The notes: generated by a model not told the origin, from the letters alone. 64,000 nucleotides of DNA from Massilibacteroides vaginae (GCF_900178525.1 NZ_FXDJ01000007.1:372001-436000); one strand, 5' to 3'. Counted from the first letter of the stretch, positions 16,469-26,431 are shown. Numbers and translations: made by a program.

Positions 16469-17647
16469 TTAATACAAAAATCCGAACAACCACAACGGAA
16501 AAATATTGTCGGCACCTACCTCCACTTTTTCAACCGCGTAGTAGATATCCGGATTAGTTTTCCCTTTTAGGCTTTCTTCTATCCTGAACTGATGCTTTCT
16601 TTCCACAAGGAAGTGAGCGTTTTTCATGCCGATATTCAGCTTGTTATCCTTGTGCAACGCATTATAAAAAAATGTTTCCCGCAAAGCCTGATGGTTTACA
16701 GCCATCGGACGGATAGGATACATCAGATTCGTGTCGTTCATATACACTTTGGCCGGTTTTTTAGGGAAGCTATCTCCTTCCGGATAAAGTATATTCATCA
16801 AGCGGGCATCTGTCAGGTACTTTATATAATTCATCACTGTTGCCCTGCTGGTTTCAATGTCTTTACTTAATTGGCTCACATTTGGAGCACAAGGTGCGCT
16901 GATCGCTAACAAATATAGCAATTTTCTCAGTTTTGGGAGATAACTTTGCTCAATCTGTTTGATATAAAGTACATCTACTTCCAACATCATATTCATTGTC
17001 TTCAGTAAATTTTCGGAAAAGTTCCGTTTTTCCAAAAAAAACGGGTAATAGCCATGATGCATATAGTCATGCAAAAAAGCCATGGGTTTTATTTCCGAAC
17101 AAATAGATTCGGCAATTTTGGTATGATCGTTAAGCAGTTCATCCAACGTAAACGATGGGAAAGAAGTGCCCACCATCAGATTTATATATTCACGAAACGA
17201 AAATCCACGTAGGTTATACGATTTTACACAACCGGACAAATCCGGGTTTTCTTCTTTCAACCGCATAACGGAAGATCCGGAAAACACAATCCTCACATCC
17301 GGGTAGTTATCGTAGCAATAACGCAACTCGCGTGACCATTCAGGGTATTTAAAAACCTGATCGATCAGCAATACTTTTCCTCCCTTCGCACGAAATTCGG
17401 CAACGAAATCAATCAGCGACCTTTCAGTAAAATAGAAATGGTTCAGATTAATGTACAGACATTCTCTGTTTTCCTTTCCGAAAAACTCACGGGCATACTC
17501 CAGCAGAAACGTAGTCTTCCCGACTCCTCTGGAGCCTTTAATACCGATAAGACGATCGTTCCAATCTATTTCGTCCATCAACTGACGACGAACCGGCGAG
17601 GTAGTGTGTTCCAATAAATAATTATGTGTCCTGTAAAATGCTTCCAC
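16469..17647 (-). CDS. AAA_14/DUF4143-type ATP-binding protein
   Basis: The protein has 392 residues with a Walker A motif (GSRGVGKTT, about 38-46), a Walker B-like LLIDQVFKYPEW in which the usual catalytic Glu is Gln, and a sensor GSSVMRL. A winged-helix-like segment (VSQLSKDIETSRATVMNYIKYL) and the C-terminal FLVERKHQFRIEE region fit DUF4143. Such ATPases are common in Bacteroidota and archaea, often in variable regions, and their role is unknown; a link to toxin-antitoxin-like or DNA functions has been suggested. The start is a GTG at 17647; I see no ATG near the family N-terminus (ExxYRTHxxLL). A TATATTTG -7 box lies at 17670-17677. Confidence 0.82.
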   Translation of the reverse strand: MEAFYRTHNYLLEHTTSPVRRQLMDEIDWNDRLIGIKGSRGVGKTTFLLEYAREFFGKENRECLYINLNHFYFTERSLIDFVAEFRAKGGKVLLIDQVFKYPEWSRELRYCYDNYPDVRIVFSGSSVMRLKEENPDLSGCVKSYNLRGFSFREYINLMVGTSFPSFTLDELLNDHTKIAESICSEIKPMAFLHDYMHHGYYPFFLEKRNFSENLLKTMNMMLEVDVLYIKQIEQSYLPKLRKLLYLLAISAPCAPNVSQLSKDIETSRATVMNYIKYLTDARLMNILYPEGDSFPKKPAKVYMNDTNLMYPIRPMAVNHQALRETFFYNALHKDNKLNIGMKNAHFLVERKHQFRIEESLKGKTNPDIYYAVEKVEVGADNIFPLWLFGFLY

Positions 17648-17669
17648 AATGTAAATTATATACCAAATG

Positions 17670-17677
17670 CAAATATA
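17670..17677 (-). promoter_or_regulatory. -7 box of the AAA ATPase gene
   Basis: CAAATATA on plus reads TATATTTG on minus, 23 bases before the GTG start at 17647. Confidence 0.4.
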
Positions 17678-17788
17678 TTAATTTTATCAACATTGTAATA
17701 CAGAGATAGCAATTTTTAGCATATTTGTGTAATTCTAACTTTACAACAAAGTGGCTAAATCCGGCCTGTTTTTATCCTTGCTTTTTCG

Positions 17789-17872
17789 TATTACTATATA
17801 AAAAAAAACATAAAGGTTATTTTTCAAAAGATATCCTTTATTTTTCGAAAAATAACCTTTATGTTTTTCGAC
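17789..17872. repeat. Phased 21-bp repeat, locus B (leader unit plus 3 cores)
   Basis: Cores start at 17810 (ATAAAGGTTAT), 17831 (ATATCCTTTAT) and 17852 (ATAACCTTTAT), exactly 21 bases apart, the first inverted relative to the others. The preceding 21 bases (17789-17809) contain ATTACTATAT followed by a run of As, and this leader is shared with the copy at 33718. It lies in the gap between the cysQ stop and the AAA ATPase promoter. Confidence 0.8.
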
Positions 17873-17920
17873 TTATTAAACCTACTGATATTCAGCGTAT
17901 TAAAAATGTCGATTTTTCGC

Positions 17921-18751
17921 CTAAAAAGTAGCAGCGTTCGACTTGACGATAAACCAGGGATTCAGGAGGTTTTCCTTGTTGTAAATAAGTGGCGTTTTTT
18001 CGTCTACATGAAAAACCACACAACCTGCCGCATGGGCTATTGCCTGCCCTGCCGCCGTATCCCATTCCATCGAAGGGGCAAACCGAGGATATATATCGGC
18101 TGTTCCTTCGGCAACCATACATATTTTTAAACTGCTTCCGCTGTTTATCTCGGTTACGGGCTGTCCTTGTTTTTTCAGGTTGGCGATAAAGTCAATACAA
18201 TATTCTGTTTTATGCGAACGCGATGAAACAACCACAATGCCTTGATGGTGGGGCAAACTCAGCGGTAATCGCTTGGCGTTTTTACGCATTTCGCTATACG
18301 AAAATTGGTTATTAAAATCTGCACCTTCCACTTTATAGGCTCCGATGGAATCGGTGGCAAAATAAAGCTCCTTACGAACAGGCACATAAATAACGCCCAA
18401 CACGGGCACACGATCTTTTATCAGCGCGATGTTTACAGTAAACTCTCCGTTTCTCTTGATAAATTCTTTTGTCCCGTCAAGGGGGTCAACCATCCAGAAT
18501 GTGCTCCAGGATTTCCGTTTGGCGTATACCGTATGGTCGCCTTCTTCACTGAGTATAGGGAATGAGGTAACAGACAAAGCTTGCGTAATCAGCTCGTTTG
18601 CCAATCTGTCGGCAATAGTTAAAGGTGAGTTATCCGCTTTATTTTCAATTTCCATGTCGGCTTCGGTATCAGCATAAATTTTCATAATTTCCTGTCCGGC
18701 ATCTAAAGCGGCGCGAATGGCTAAATAAAGATAATTGGTATATTCTATCAT
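17921..18751 (-). CDS. cysQ: 3'(2'),5'-bisphosphate nucleotidase
   Basis: The protein has 276 residues of the inositol-monophosphatase/Li+-sensitive phosphatase family. Metal-site motifs are clear: ILSEEG (Glu), WMVDPLDGTKEF (DPxDGT core) and MEWDTAAGQAI (WDxAA). CysQ removes the 3' phosphate of PAP, a by-product of sulfate activation and of acyl-carrier protein loading, in the cytoplasm at the inner membrane. The residues FIKRNGEFTVNIALI are typical of CysQ rather than SuhB. It is transcribed divergently from glyA with a TAGTTTTG box at 18776-18783. No other sulfate-assimilation gene is nearby. Confidence 0.93.
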   Translation of the reverse strand: MIEYTNYLYLAIRAALDAGQEIMKIYADTEADMEIENKADNSPLTIADRLANELITQALSVTSFPILSEEGDHTVYAKRKSWSTFWMVDPLDGTKEFIKRNGEFTVNIALIKDRVPVLGVIYVPVRKELYFATDSIGAYKVEGADFNNQFSYSEMRKNAKRLPLSLPHHQGIVVVSSRSHKTEYCIDFIANLKKQGQPVTEINSGSSLKICMVAEGTADIYPRFAPSMEWDTAAGQAIAHAAGCVVFHVDEKTPLIYNKENLLNPWFIVKSNAATF

Positions 18752-18775
18752 AGCGTTTTTATTTGTGTCTTTCTA

Positions 18776-18783
18776 CAAAACTA
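18776..18783 (-). promoter_or_regulatory. -7 box of cysQ
   Basis: CAAAACTA on plus reads TAGTTTTG on minus, 25 bases before the ATG at 18751. Confidence 0.4.
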
Positions 18784-18827
18784 ACAATTAATTAATGTAT
18801 GCCCCCTTATCTTCGTAAAATTTATCG

Positions 18828-18835
18828 TAAATTTG
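18828..18835 (+). promoter_or_regulatory. -7 box of glyA
   Basis: TAAATTTG matches TAnnTTTG, 60 bases before the ATG at 18895. Confidence 0.45.
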
Positions 18836-18894
18836 CGTCAATCACTTTCATAAGTGTAATTCCCATTAATAACAACAGATTTACAGATTAAGAA

Positions 18895-20175
18895 ATGAAA
18901 AGAGACGACATCATTTTCGACATCATTGAAAAAGAGCGTCAGCGGCAATTGAAAGGAGTTGAGCTGATTGCTTCCGAAAACTTTGTGAGCGAGCAGGTTA
19001 TGCAAGCCATGGGTAGTTGTTTAACAAACAAATATGCCGAAGGATATCCGGGGAAACGTTATTATGGCGGGTGCGAGATAGTAGATCAAAGTGAAACAAT
19101 AGCAATAGAGCGTCTGAAGCAAATTTTCAATGCGGAATGGGCTAATGTTCAGCCTCATTCGGGTGCACAGGCCAACGCCGCGGTGTTTCTGGCTGTACTT
19201 AATCCGGGGGATACTTTCCTGGGGTTAAACCTGGCTCATGGCGGTCACTTATCTCATGGTTCTCCCGTAAACAGTTCAGGTATTCTTTATAAGGCTACAG
19301 AATATAATGTAATAGAAGAAACCGGGCGTGTAGACTACGACCAAATGGAAGAGGTTGCCCTACGCGAACGTCCTAAATTAATTGTAGGAGGCGGATCGGC
19401 CTATTCGCGTGAATGGGATTACAAGCGTATGCGTGAAATCGCAGATAAAGTAGGTGCGTTATTGATGGTAGACATGGCTCATCCTGCCGGATTGATTGCT
19501 GCCGGATTATTAGATAATCCGCTTAAACATGCCCACATCGTTACTTCGACTACACATAAAACGTTGCGCGGACCGCGTGGAGGTATTATTTTATTAGGTA
19601 AAGACTTTGAAAATCCATGGGGTAAAAAAACGCCTAAAGGTGAGATACGTATGATGTCTCAACTGTTAGACTCCGCGGTATTCCCCGGCATTCAGGGCGG
19701 ACCTCTTGAACACGTGATTGCCGCTAAGGCCGTTTCGTTTGCAGAGGCATTAGAGCCGGAATACATCACGTATCAGTCTCAGGTAAAGAAAAATGCGGCA
19801 ACAATGGCACAGGCATTTATCGACAAAGGCTATAAAATCATTTCCGACGGTACAGACAACCACAGTATGCTGATCGACCTGCGTACTAAATTTCCTGAAT
19901 TAACAGGAAAGGTTGCCGAAAAGGCATTGGTTGCGGCAGATATTACAGTGAATAAGAATATGGTTCCGTTTGACAGCCGTTCTCCATTCCAGACTTCGGG
20001 TATTCGTGTGGGTACACCGGCCATTACAACACGTGGCGCGAAAGAAGACCTGATGGCGGAAATCGTTGAATTAATGGATACGGTATTAGCTGCTCCGGAA
20101 AACGAGCAAACCATTACTTCTGTTCGCGAAAAGGTGAATAGTATAATGAGGGAATATCCGCTCTTTATATGGTAA
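18895..20175 (+). CDS. glyA: Serine hydroxymethyltransferase
   Basis: The protein has 426 residues, as usual. It interconverts serine and glycine while charging tetrahydrofolate with a one-carbon unit, using PLP. Seen motifs: [15 protein letters not shown], the Tyr-rich [35 protein letters not shown], and the PLP-lysine site in [15 protein letters not shown]. The C-terminal [14 protein letters not shown] is also intact. The gene is single, with its own promoter box and a strong terminator (20188-20256). Confidence 0.98.
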   Translation: MKRDDIIFDIIEKERQRQLKGVELIASENFVSEQVMQAMGSCLTNKYAEGYPGKRYYGGCEIVDQSETIAIERLKQIFNAEWANVQPHSGAQANAAVFLAVLNPGDTFLGLNLAHGGHLSHGSPVNSSGILYKATEYNVIEETGRVDYDQMEEVALRERPKLIVGGGSAYSREWDYKRMREIADKVGALLMVDMAHPAGLIAAGLLDNPLKHAHIVTSTTHKTLRGPRGGIILLGKDFENPWGKKTPKGEIRMMSQLLDSAVFPGIQGGPLEHVIAAKAVSFAEALEPEYITYQSQVKKNAATMAQAFIDKGYKIISDGTDNHSMLIDLRTKFPELTGKVAEKALVAADITVNKNMVPFDSRSPFQTSGIRVGTPAITTRGAKEDLMAEIVELMDTVLAAPENEQTITSVREKVNSIMREYPLFIW

Positions 20176-20187
20176 ATTGAACATTTG

Positions 20188-20256
20188 AAGGTGTCTCAAA
20201 AGTGTGTTGTTTCAGGCTTGACCTGAGCTATACCGTTTTTAAGACACCTTTTTTCT
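20188..20256 (+). terminator. Terminator of glyA
   Basis: AAGGTGTCT pairs with AGACACCTT, enclosing a second small hairpin (TCAGG / CCTGA), and is followed by a T-run. The long loop with an inner hairpin is slightly unusual. Confidence 0.75.
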
Positions 20257-20301
20257 ACTTATTTTTTTAATGTAAAAGAACTTAAACTGAACGAAACGCA
20301 A

Positions 20302-22653
20302 ATGAAAAAAGTTTTATCACTATGTGCAGTTACGCTGGTTTGTTTCCTGGCCGCGTGTACGCAAGCTCCTACAAAACAAGCGGCATATAATCAGGGAATC
20401 AACATCATTCCTCAGCCACTCAGTCTTGTACAACAGGATGGTCACTTTAAATTAAACAACAAAACGGTATTTTTCGCTCCCACGGCAGAAGCAAAGATAA
20501 TCGCGGAGTTTTTCGCGTCAAAACTTCAGCTTTCCACCGGTTTTTCCTTTGCATTGGCAGAGAAAGAGAGCGGAAACAGTATTTCTTTATTGATCGATGA
20601 AAATATTCAGGTTAACGATGAAGGGTATACACTTGCTGTTACGGATAAAAGCGCGGTAATCAAAGCGAAAACTGCTCAGGGTATTTTTTATGGGATGCAA
20701 TCATTCCTACAACTTTTGCCGGCAGAGGTAGAAAGTACTGCGTTGGTAAATGGCGTTGATTGGGTGGCTCCGGCTGTGAGCATTTCCGACGAACCCCGTT
20801 TTAGCTACCGTGGCATTATGTTGGATCCGTGTCGCCACTTTATTCCGGTAGAGAACATCAAAAAACAATTAGACGTATTGTCGTTGTTTAAAATTAACCG
20901 GTTTCACTGGCACCTGACTGAAGATCAGGGTTGGCGTATCGAAATAAAGAAATACCCCAAACTAACGGAAATAGGTTCTAAGCGCATTGAAGGCGAAGGT
21001 TTTGAATATGGAGGTTTCTATACCCAGGAAGAAATAAAAGAGGTAGTTGCTTATGCTGCCGAACGTTTCATTACCATTATTCCAGAAATCGAAGTACCGG
21101 GTCATGAATTGGCTGCAATTTCAGCTTATCCGGAACTTTCCTGTACGGGAGATGCCATCACGCCACGCATTATCTGGGGTGTGGAAGATATAGTGCTTTG
21201 TGCCGGTAAAGAGAGTGTATTTGAATTCCTTGAAAATGTAATTGCCGAAGTTGTCGAGCTATTCCCCGGCGAATACGTCCATATCGGTGGTGACGAATGT
21301 CCTAAAACAAGCTGGAAAAAATGTCCGCTTTGTCAGAAAAGAATTCGCGAAGAAGGTTTGAAGGGCGACAAAGAACACTCTGCCGAAGAACGTTTGCAAA
21401 GTTATTTTATACAACGTATAGAGAAAATGTTGGCTAAACATGGCAAGAAAATAATCGGCTGGGACGAAATTCTGGAAGGTGGTCTTGCTCCTACCGCAAC
21501 GGTTATGTCTTGGCGTGGTGAAGCCGGTGGTATAGCAGCCGCAAGCATGAATCATGATGTTATTATGACTCCGGGCGCAAACGGTATGTACCTGGATCAA
21601 TATCAGGGTGATTATAAAATAGAACCGGTAACTATCGGAGGGTATGCTACGCTGGAAAAAACATACAGCTACAACCCCACTCCCGACACATTGATAGCTT
21701 TAGGCAAAGCGCATCATATTCAAGGTGTTCAATGCAACATTTGGTCGGAATATATGTATAAGACGGATCTGATGGAATACCGTATTTATCCGCGTATTCT
21801 GGCTCTTTCCGAAATTGGTTGGACAAAAGATGAGAACAAAGACTATAAAGATTTCGAACGCAGAATAGACAATGCGTTGGTACGGTTGGACGGACATAAG
21901 ATCAACTATCATATTCCACAACCGGAACAACCGAATGGCTCATGCAACTTTGTCACGTTTACCGACAAAGCCTCGCTTGAATTCACGACTTCCCGTCCCA
22001 TCAAGATTGTATATACCACTGATGGCAGCGAACCAACAGCCGAATCCGCAATTTATGAGACTCCTATTGAGTTTACGGAATCCGGTGTACTTAAAATCCG
22101 CTCTGTACTTCCTTCCGGAAAAATGAGCAAGACGCGTGAAATCACCGTCGAAAAGCAAACTTTGGCTCCTGCAAAAGAAATAGCTCAAAAGTCACCAGGT
22201 CTTGATATGCAAGTAACTTATGGCTATTTCCTTGAATCGTCTCAGCTAAACGGCATTACCGACTGGAAAAACTCAACAATTAAATCTTTAAGAGAAATAA
22301 GAAGTGTTGAAAAGACCGACGAGTCTATGCGCAATGTGAAACAATATGCAGCTATCGCAACGGGTTATATTGACCTTCCTGAAGATGGTGTTTATTATTT
22401 CTCTTCCGACAATGAAGAAGTTTGGATTGACGGCACTTTGCTTATAAGCAACAAGGGCGAAACCAAACGTTTCTCACGCAATGACAAATCTGTAGCTTTG
22501 TGCAAAGGTCTTCATGAATTTAAAGTTGTATTCTTAGGGCACATCATTGGTGGATGGCCTTCAAACTGGAATAACGGTGGGGTAAATATCCGCAAATCGG
22601 ATGAAGAAAAATTCGCTCCGGTAACTCCTGAAATGCTTTATAGAGGTAAGTAA
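20302..22653 (+). CDS. Lipoprotein beta-N-acetylhexosaminidase, GH20, with C-terminal PA14-like domain
   Basis: The protein has 783 residues. A lipoprotein signal (VCFLAACTQ) is followed by a GH20b N-terminal domain (about 35-165), the GH20 TIM barrel (about 170-525) with FHWHLTEDQGWRIEIKKYP, PEIEVPGH and the catalytic Asp-Glu pair in HIGGDECPKTSW, then a small beta domain (about 550-620, chitobiase C-terminal type) and a PA14-like domain (about 635-770, DLPEDGVYYFSSDNEEVWIDG). It removes terminal GlcNAc or GalNAc from glycans or chitobiose, probably anchored in the envelope. It stands alone between glyA and gpmA with its own terminator. Host glycan breakdown is a likely role but not shown. 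Confidence 0.95.
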   Translation: MKKVLSLCAVTLVCFLAACTQAPTKQAAYNQGINIIPQPLSLVQQDGHFKLNNKTVFFAPTAEAKIIAEFFASKLQLSTGFSFALAEKESGNSISLLIDENIQVNDEGYTLAVTDKSAVIKAKTAQGIFYGMQSFLQLLPAEVESTALVNGVDWVAPAVSISDEPRFSYRGIMLDPCRHFIPVENIKKQLDVLSLFKINRFHWHLTEDQGWRIEIKKYPKLTEIGSKRIEGEGFEYGGFYTQEEIKEVVAYAAERFITIIPEIEVPGHELAAISAYPELSCTGDAITPRIIWGVEDIVLCAGKESVFEFLENVIAEVVELFPGEYVHIGGDECPKTSWKKCPLCQKRIREEGLKGDKEHSAEERLQSYFIQRIEKMLAKHGKKIIGWDEILEGGLAPTATVMSWRGEAGGIAAASMNHDVIMTPGANGMYLDQYQGDYKIEPVTIGGYATLEKTYSYNPTPDTLIALGKAHHIQGVQCNIWSEYMYKTDLMEYRIYPRILALSEIGWTKDENKDYKDFERRIDNALVRLDGHKINYHIPQPEQPNGSCNFVTFTDKASLEFTTSRPIKIVYTTDGSEPTAESAIYETPIEFTESGVLKIRSVLPSGKMSKTREITVEKQTLAPAKEIAQKSPGLDMQVTYGYFLESSQLNGITDWKNSTIKSLREIRSVEKTDESMRNVKQYAAIATGYIDLPEDGVYYFSSDNEEVWIDGTLLISNKGETKRFSRNDKSVALCKGLHEFKVVFLGHIIGGWPSNWNNGGVNIRKSDEEKFAPVTPEMLYRGK

Positions 22654-22674
22654 TACCTGACCCTATACTAATTC

Positions 22675-22716
22675 GAAAACGGCTTCACAAATCAACGTGT
22701 GAAGCCGTTTTTGTTT
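22675..22716 (+). terminator. Terminator of the GH20 gene
   Basis: AAAACGGCTTCACA / TGTGAAGCCGTTTT forms a perfect long stem with a loop of 8, followed by T-rich sequence. Confidence 0.88.
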
Positions 22717-22803
22717 TATATATTATTCATTATTACTGCATTTACCTCAACGATCTGTTAAAATACCAACAAATAGGTAGAACCATACAGGGATGAATAT
22801 TGT

Positions 22804-22811
22804 TAATTTTG
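22804..22811 (+). promoter_or_regulatory. -7 box of gpmA
   Basis: TAATTTTG matches TAnnTTTG, which would give a leader of about 95 bases before the ATG at 22913. Confidence 0.4.
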
Positions 22812-22912
22812 CAGAGATGTGCATAAAGCATCCTGAAGTTGTAATACTTCTGATTTATTTATCCCAAAATGATTTCTTCAAGTATTAATAATATAAGTAA
22901 AATTGATAAACA

Positions 22913-23659
22913 ATGAAAACAATTGTGCTAATCCGCCACGGCGAAAGTGTGTGGAACCAGGAAAACAGATTTACAGGTTGGACAGATGTGGATCTAACAG
23001 AAAAGGGCGTAGCTGAAGCAACTAAAGCCGGTAATTTATTGAAAGAAAAAGGTTTTGTTTTTGAGAAAGCCTATACTTCTTACCTGAAACGCGCAGTAAA
23101 AACACTTAATGTTGTTCTGGATCGCATGGATTTAGATTGGATCCCTGTTGAAAAAAACTGGCGATTAAATGAAAAGCATTATGGTGATCTTCAAGGATTA
23201 AATAAGGCCGAAACAGCAGCGAAGTATGGTGATGAACAAGTTTTGATCTGGCGTAGAAGTTACGATATTGCTCCTAATCCGTTGGCAGAAAGCGATCCTC
23301 GTCATCCGGTAAACGAAATTCGATATAAAGACGTAGACAAAGCAGATCTGCCGGCTACCGAATCGCTGAAAGAAACTGTTGACCGTATACTTCCTTACTG
23401 GAAAGAAGTTATTTTTCCAACATTAAACACAACAGATCAGGTTTTAGTGGCAGCCCATGGAAACAGTCTTCGTGGTATCATTAAATACCTGAAGAATATT
23501 TCTGATGAAGAAATTGTACATCTTAATTTGCCTACAGCCGTTCCATACGTATTCGAATTTGACGACAATCTGAATCTGGTAAAAGATTATTTCCTGGGCG
23601 ATCCGGAAGAAATCAAAAAACTAATGGATGCAGTAGCCAACCAAGGGAAAAAGAAATAA
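22913..23659 (+). CDS. gpmA: 2,3-bisphosphoglycerate-dependent phosphoglycerate mutase
   Basis: The protein has 248 residues and carries the phosphohistidine motif [10 protein letters not shown] near the N-terminus, [13 protein letters not shown], the catalytic Glu region [14 protein letters not shown] and the second His in [10 protein letters not shown]. It interconverts 3- and 2-phosphoglycerate in glycolysis. A perfect palindromic terminator follows at once, so it is a single-gene transcript. Confidence 0.98.
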   Translation: MKTIVLIRHGESVWNQENRFTGWTDVDLTEKGVAEATKAGNLLKEKGFVFEKAYTSYLKRAVKTLNVVLDRMDLDWIPVEKNWRLNEKHYGDLQGLNKAETAAKYGDEQVLIWRRSYDIAPNPLAESDPRHPVNEIRYKDVDKADLPATESLKETVDRILPYWKEVIFPTLNTTDQVLVAAHGNSLRGIIKYLKNISDEEIVHLNLPTAVPYVFEFDDNLNLVKDYFLGDPEEIKKLMDAVANQGKKK

Positions 23660-23664
23660 CAGTA

Positions 23665-23699
23665 AAAGAGACGTTGCGCGCAACGTCTCTTTCTTTTTT
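23665..23699 (+). terminator. Terminator of gpmA
   Basis: AAAGAGACGTTGCG / CGCAACGTCTCTTT is a perfect 14-bp inverted repeat with no spacer, followed by CTTTTTT. Confidence 0.88.
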
Positions 23700-23796
23700 C
23701 GCACAAAACCGCTGTTTTAATTACTACCGACGTGTTTTGCACGATCTTTAACCCATTTATGAGCTTATATTCCTCCTTTTAATCTATAATGTTGAT

Positions 23797-23804
23797 TATT
23801 TTTG
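23797..23804 (+). promoter_or_regulatory. -7 box of the GH2 gene at 23843
   Basis: TATTTTTG matches TAnnTTTG, 39 bases before the ATG. Confidence 0.4.
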
Positions 23805-23842
23805 TCATTAGATAAAAAATCAAATACCATAATAAAAACAAC

Positions 23843-26347
23843 ATGACATCGAAAAAATCATTTATCGCATTACTTATTTTAGTGCTCTCATTGAATATGT
23901 ATTGTGTTAACGGCCAAGTGTCTTTCGGCAAACCGGAACTGATCAATAAAGATTGGCTCTTTAACCTGAAGCACAAAGAAGATAAACCGGTCGACGCATT
24001 TAATCAAAAAGAATGGAAAAAAGTAAATCTTCCGCACGATTGGAGTGTAAAACAACAATTGAGTCCGTCTCTGGCAAGTGCAACCGGCTATCTTCCCGGA
24101 GGGATAGGCTGGTACAGTAAAGTATTGGATATCCCAAACGAAAAGCAAGGAGAAAAGGTTTATCTCTATTTTGAAGGAGTATATAACCGCAGCGAAGTAT
24201 TCATTAATGGACAATCTTTAGGAAAACGTCCGAACGGATATGTTTCATTTATGTACGATGCGACTCCTTATATAAAATATGGAGAAAACAACATAGTTAA
24301 TGTCCGCGTAGATCATTCGCAGGATGCGGATTCCCGCTGGTACACAGGTTCCGGTATTTTCCGGAATGTATGGTTGGTTTACGCAAATCCGGTACATATT
24401 GCTCAATGGGGTGTGTTTGCTTATCCTGAAGTGAATAAAAACCGGGGTGTTCTGAAGGTGGAAGTTGAAGTTAGTAATGATTCTGATAAACAAGCGACTC
24501 TAACAGTTGTCAACGAATTAGTGGCTCCGGACGGAAGAACAGTTGGTAAATCAAATCGCAAACTTTCATTAGCGGCTAAACAAAACAGTAAAATAAATAC
24601 TGAAATAAATGTAAGCAACCCGGCGTTATGGAGCCTTACCAGTCCGTCTTTATATACACTAAAAACAACCGTATTACAAAATGGTAAAACAGTTGATCAG
24701 ACGAACACAAACACAGGATTCAGAACGTTTACATTCGATGCCAATAAAGGTTTTGCGCTGAATGGTGAATGGATGAAAGTAAAAGGAGTTTGTCTTCATC
24801 ACGATGCAGGCGTATTAGGTTCTGCTGTTCCGCGTGATGTTTGGAAAAGACGACTGCTGACTTTAAAAGAGATAGGTTGCAACGCGATACGTACCAGTCA
24901 TAATCCACAAGCTCCGGATTTGTACGAGCTATGTGATGAATTAGGGCTCTTAGTCATGAACGAAGCATTTGACGAATGGGAGTTTCCAAAACGGAAATGG
25001 CTTGAAGGTTGGAACGTAGGCACCCCCGGATTTCAGGGAAACTATGATTTCTTTGAAGAATGGGGAGAGAAAGATTTAGCAGATATGGTTCGCCGTGATC
25101 GCAATCACCTGTCTGTTTTTGCTTGGAGCATAGGAAATGAAGTAGATTATCCGAACGATCCGTATTCTCATCCGGTATTAGACGGAGGAAAAGACACAGG
25201 TTTTACGCAAGCAATATTCGGAGGGCACAAAAAGGATGCTCCCGACGCGATGAGATTAGGAGCTATTGCCAAGCGATTAGTTGCTGTTGTTAAACAATAC
25301 GATCCTTCCCGCCCCACTACTGCAGGACTTGCAGGCGTTGCCATGTCAAACCAAACCGAATATCCCGGAGCGTTGGATATTGCAGGATATAATTATACAG
25401 AGAGCTTTTACCATACAGATCATGAAAAGTACCCGAACCGGGTTATCTTCGGTAGTGAAAACAGACATGAATTGTCTGCCTGGAAAGCAGTAAGTGATAA
25501 TGAGCATATTTTCGGACAATTTTTATGGACAGGCATTGACTATCTTGGAGAATCGGGTTCATGGCCTTCTCGTGGTTTTTATTCCGGCTTACTTGATTTC
25601 GGCGGTTTTATTAAACCTCGTGGTTATTTCCGCCAGGCATTGTGGTCCGACAATCCAACGGCTTATCTGGGAACCTACCCAACACCGGGCAAAGGCAGCA
25701 AAAGCCAGATGAAAGACGTATGGTCACAACTTGACGCTGAGAATGAAGCAGGCGGTTACGAAGAAAAAACGCCTTCAATGGATGCCTGGTCAATCTGGAA
25801 TTATGAAGAAGGACAGTCTATTCGCGTTGTTTGTTACACAAATGCTGCTAAAGCAAAGTTATTACTCAACGGTCAGACCGTTGGCGAGACAAAGCCATAC
25901 GATGACAACACAGGTATTATTTACTGGGATATTCCTTATAAGCCGGGTAAGTTAGAGGTAGTGGGATTGGATAACGGAAACAATGACGTAAGTCGTTATG
26001 CTATTCAAACGTCAGGCCGTCCGTATGCGTTGAAGGTCGTTGCCGCAGAGAAAACAATCCCAACAAATGGATTAGCGCAAGTAGTGCTACAGGTAATTGA
26101 TGAAAACGGTCTGCCGGTTATGCTTTCGGATGATGAAATAACTTGCCGAATTGCAGGACCTGCCCAATTATTAGGACTGGAAGCCAGTAATAATCAAGAT
26201 ATGACAGACTATACCGACAACCATCATCGTGCTTTTCACGGACGTATTCTGGCATACATTCAATCAACCGGCAAGGGTGGTGAGATAAACATTCACTTTT
26301 CTGCTCCCTGGTTGAAAGAAGCAACCGTTAAAATTATCGCAGAATAA
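23843..26347 (+). CDS. Secreted GH2 glycoside hydrolase (beta-galactosidase-like)
   Basis: The protein has 834 residues with a signal peptide ending at VNGQ. It shows a GH2 sugar-binding jelly roll (about 30-200, LPHDWSV), an immunoglobulin-like GH2 domain (about 205-310), the TIM barrel (about 315-590) with RTSHNPQAP, the acid/base Glu in WSIGNEVDYP and the nucleophile Glu in IFGSENRHE, then a DUF4982-type beta domain (about 635-715) and a C-terminal GH2 C5-like domain (about 725-830). This architecture is common in Bacteroidota and includes beta-galactosidases and beta-glucuronidases acting on host or plant glycans; the exact sugar is unknown. It stands outside any SusC/SusD locus. Confidence 0.93.
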   Translation: MTSKKSFIALLILVLSLNMYCVNGQVSFGKPELINKDWLFNLKHKEDKPVDAFNQKEWKKVNLPHDWSVKQQLSPSLASATGYLPGGIGWYSKVLDIPNEKQGEKVYLYFEGVYNRSEVFINGQSLGKRPNGYVSFMYDATPYIKYGENNIVNVRVDHSQDADSRWYTGSGIFRNVWLVYANPVHIAQWGVFAYPEVNKNRGVLKVEVEVSNDSDKQATLTVVNELVAPDGRTVGKSNRKLSLAAKQNSKINTEINVSNPALWSLTSPSLYTLKTTVLQNGKTVDQTNTNTGFRTFTFDANKGFALNGEWMKVKGVCLHHDAGVLGSAVPRDVWKRRLLTLKEIGCNAIRTSHNPQAPDLYELCDELGLLVMNEAFDEWEFPKRKWLEGWNVGTPGFQGNYDFFEEWGEKDLADMVRRDRNHLSVFAWSIGNEVDYPNDPYSHPVLDGGKDTGFTQAIFGGHKKDAPDAMRLGAIAKRLVAVVKQYDPSRPTTAGLAGVAMSNQTEYPGALDIAGYNYTESFYHTDHEKYPNRVIFGSENRHELSAWKAVSDNEHIFGQFLWTGIDYLGESGSWPSRGFYSGLLDFGGFIKPRGYFRQALWSDNPTAYLGTYPTPGKGSKSQMKDVWSQLDAENEAGGYEEKTPSMDAWSIWNYEEGQSIRVVCYTNAAKAKLLLNGQTVGETKPYDDNTGIIYWDIPYKPGKLEVVGLDNGNNDVSRYAIQTSGRPYALKVVAAEKTIPTNGLAQVVLQVIDENGLPVMLSDDEITCRIAGPAQLLGLEASNNQDMTDYTDNHHRAFHGRILAYIQSTGKGGEINIHFSAPWLKEATVKIIAE

Positions 26348-26364
26348 TAAATTACTGCACAAAA

Positions 26365-26410
26365 CCGAAAAAGCTCCGGCTGATCTTACGATCTACCGGA
26401 GCTTTTTTCT
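26365..26410. terminator. Bidirectional terminator between GH2 and glmM
   Basis: AAAAAGCTCCGG / CCGGAGCTTTTTT with a loop of about 16 has A/T-runs on both sides and serves the two convergent genes. Confidence 0.85.
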
Positions 26411-26431
26411 ATACTGTTCTTTCAATGACGA

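Noticed and set aside
17892-18189. Frames on both strands over the 3' end of cysQ
   Set aside because: They overlap the conserved end of CysQ, which includes its last catalytic motif, and extend into the repeat.
23699-23750. Possible inverted repeat GCACAAAAC ... GTTTTGCAC
   Set aside because: The arms do not pair fully (GTTTTGTGC would be needed) and nothing else supports a function.
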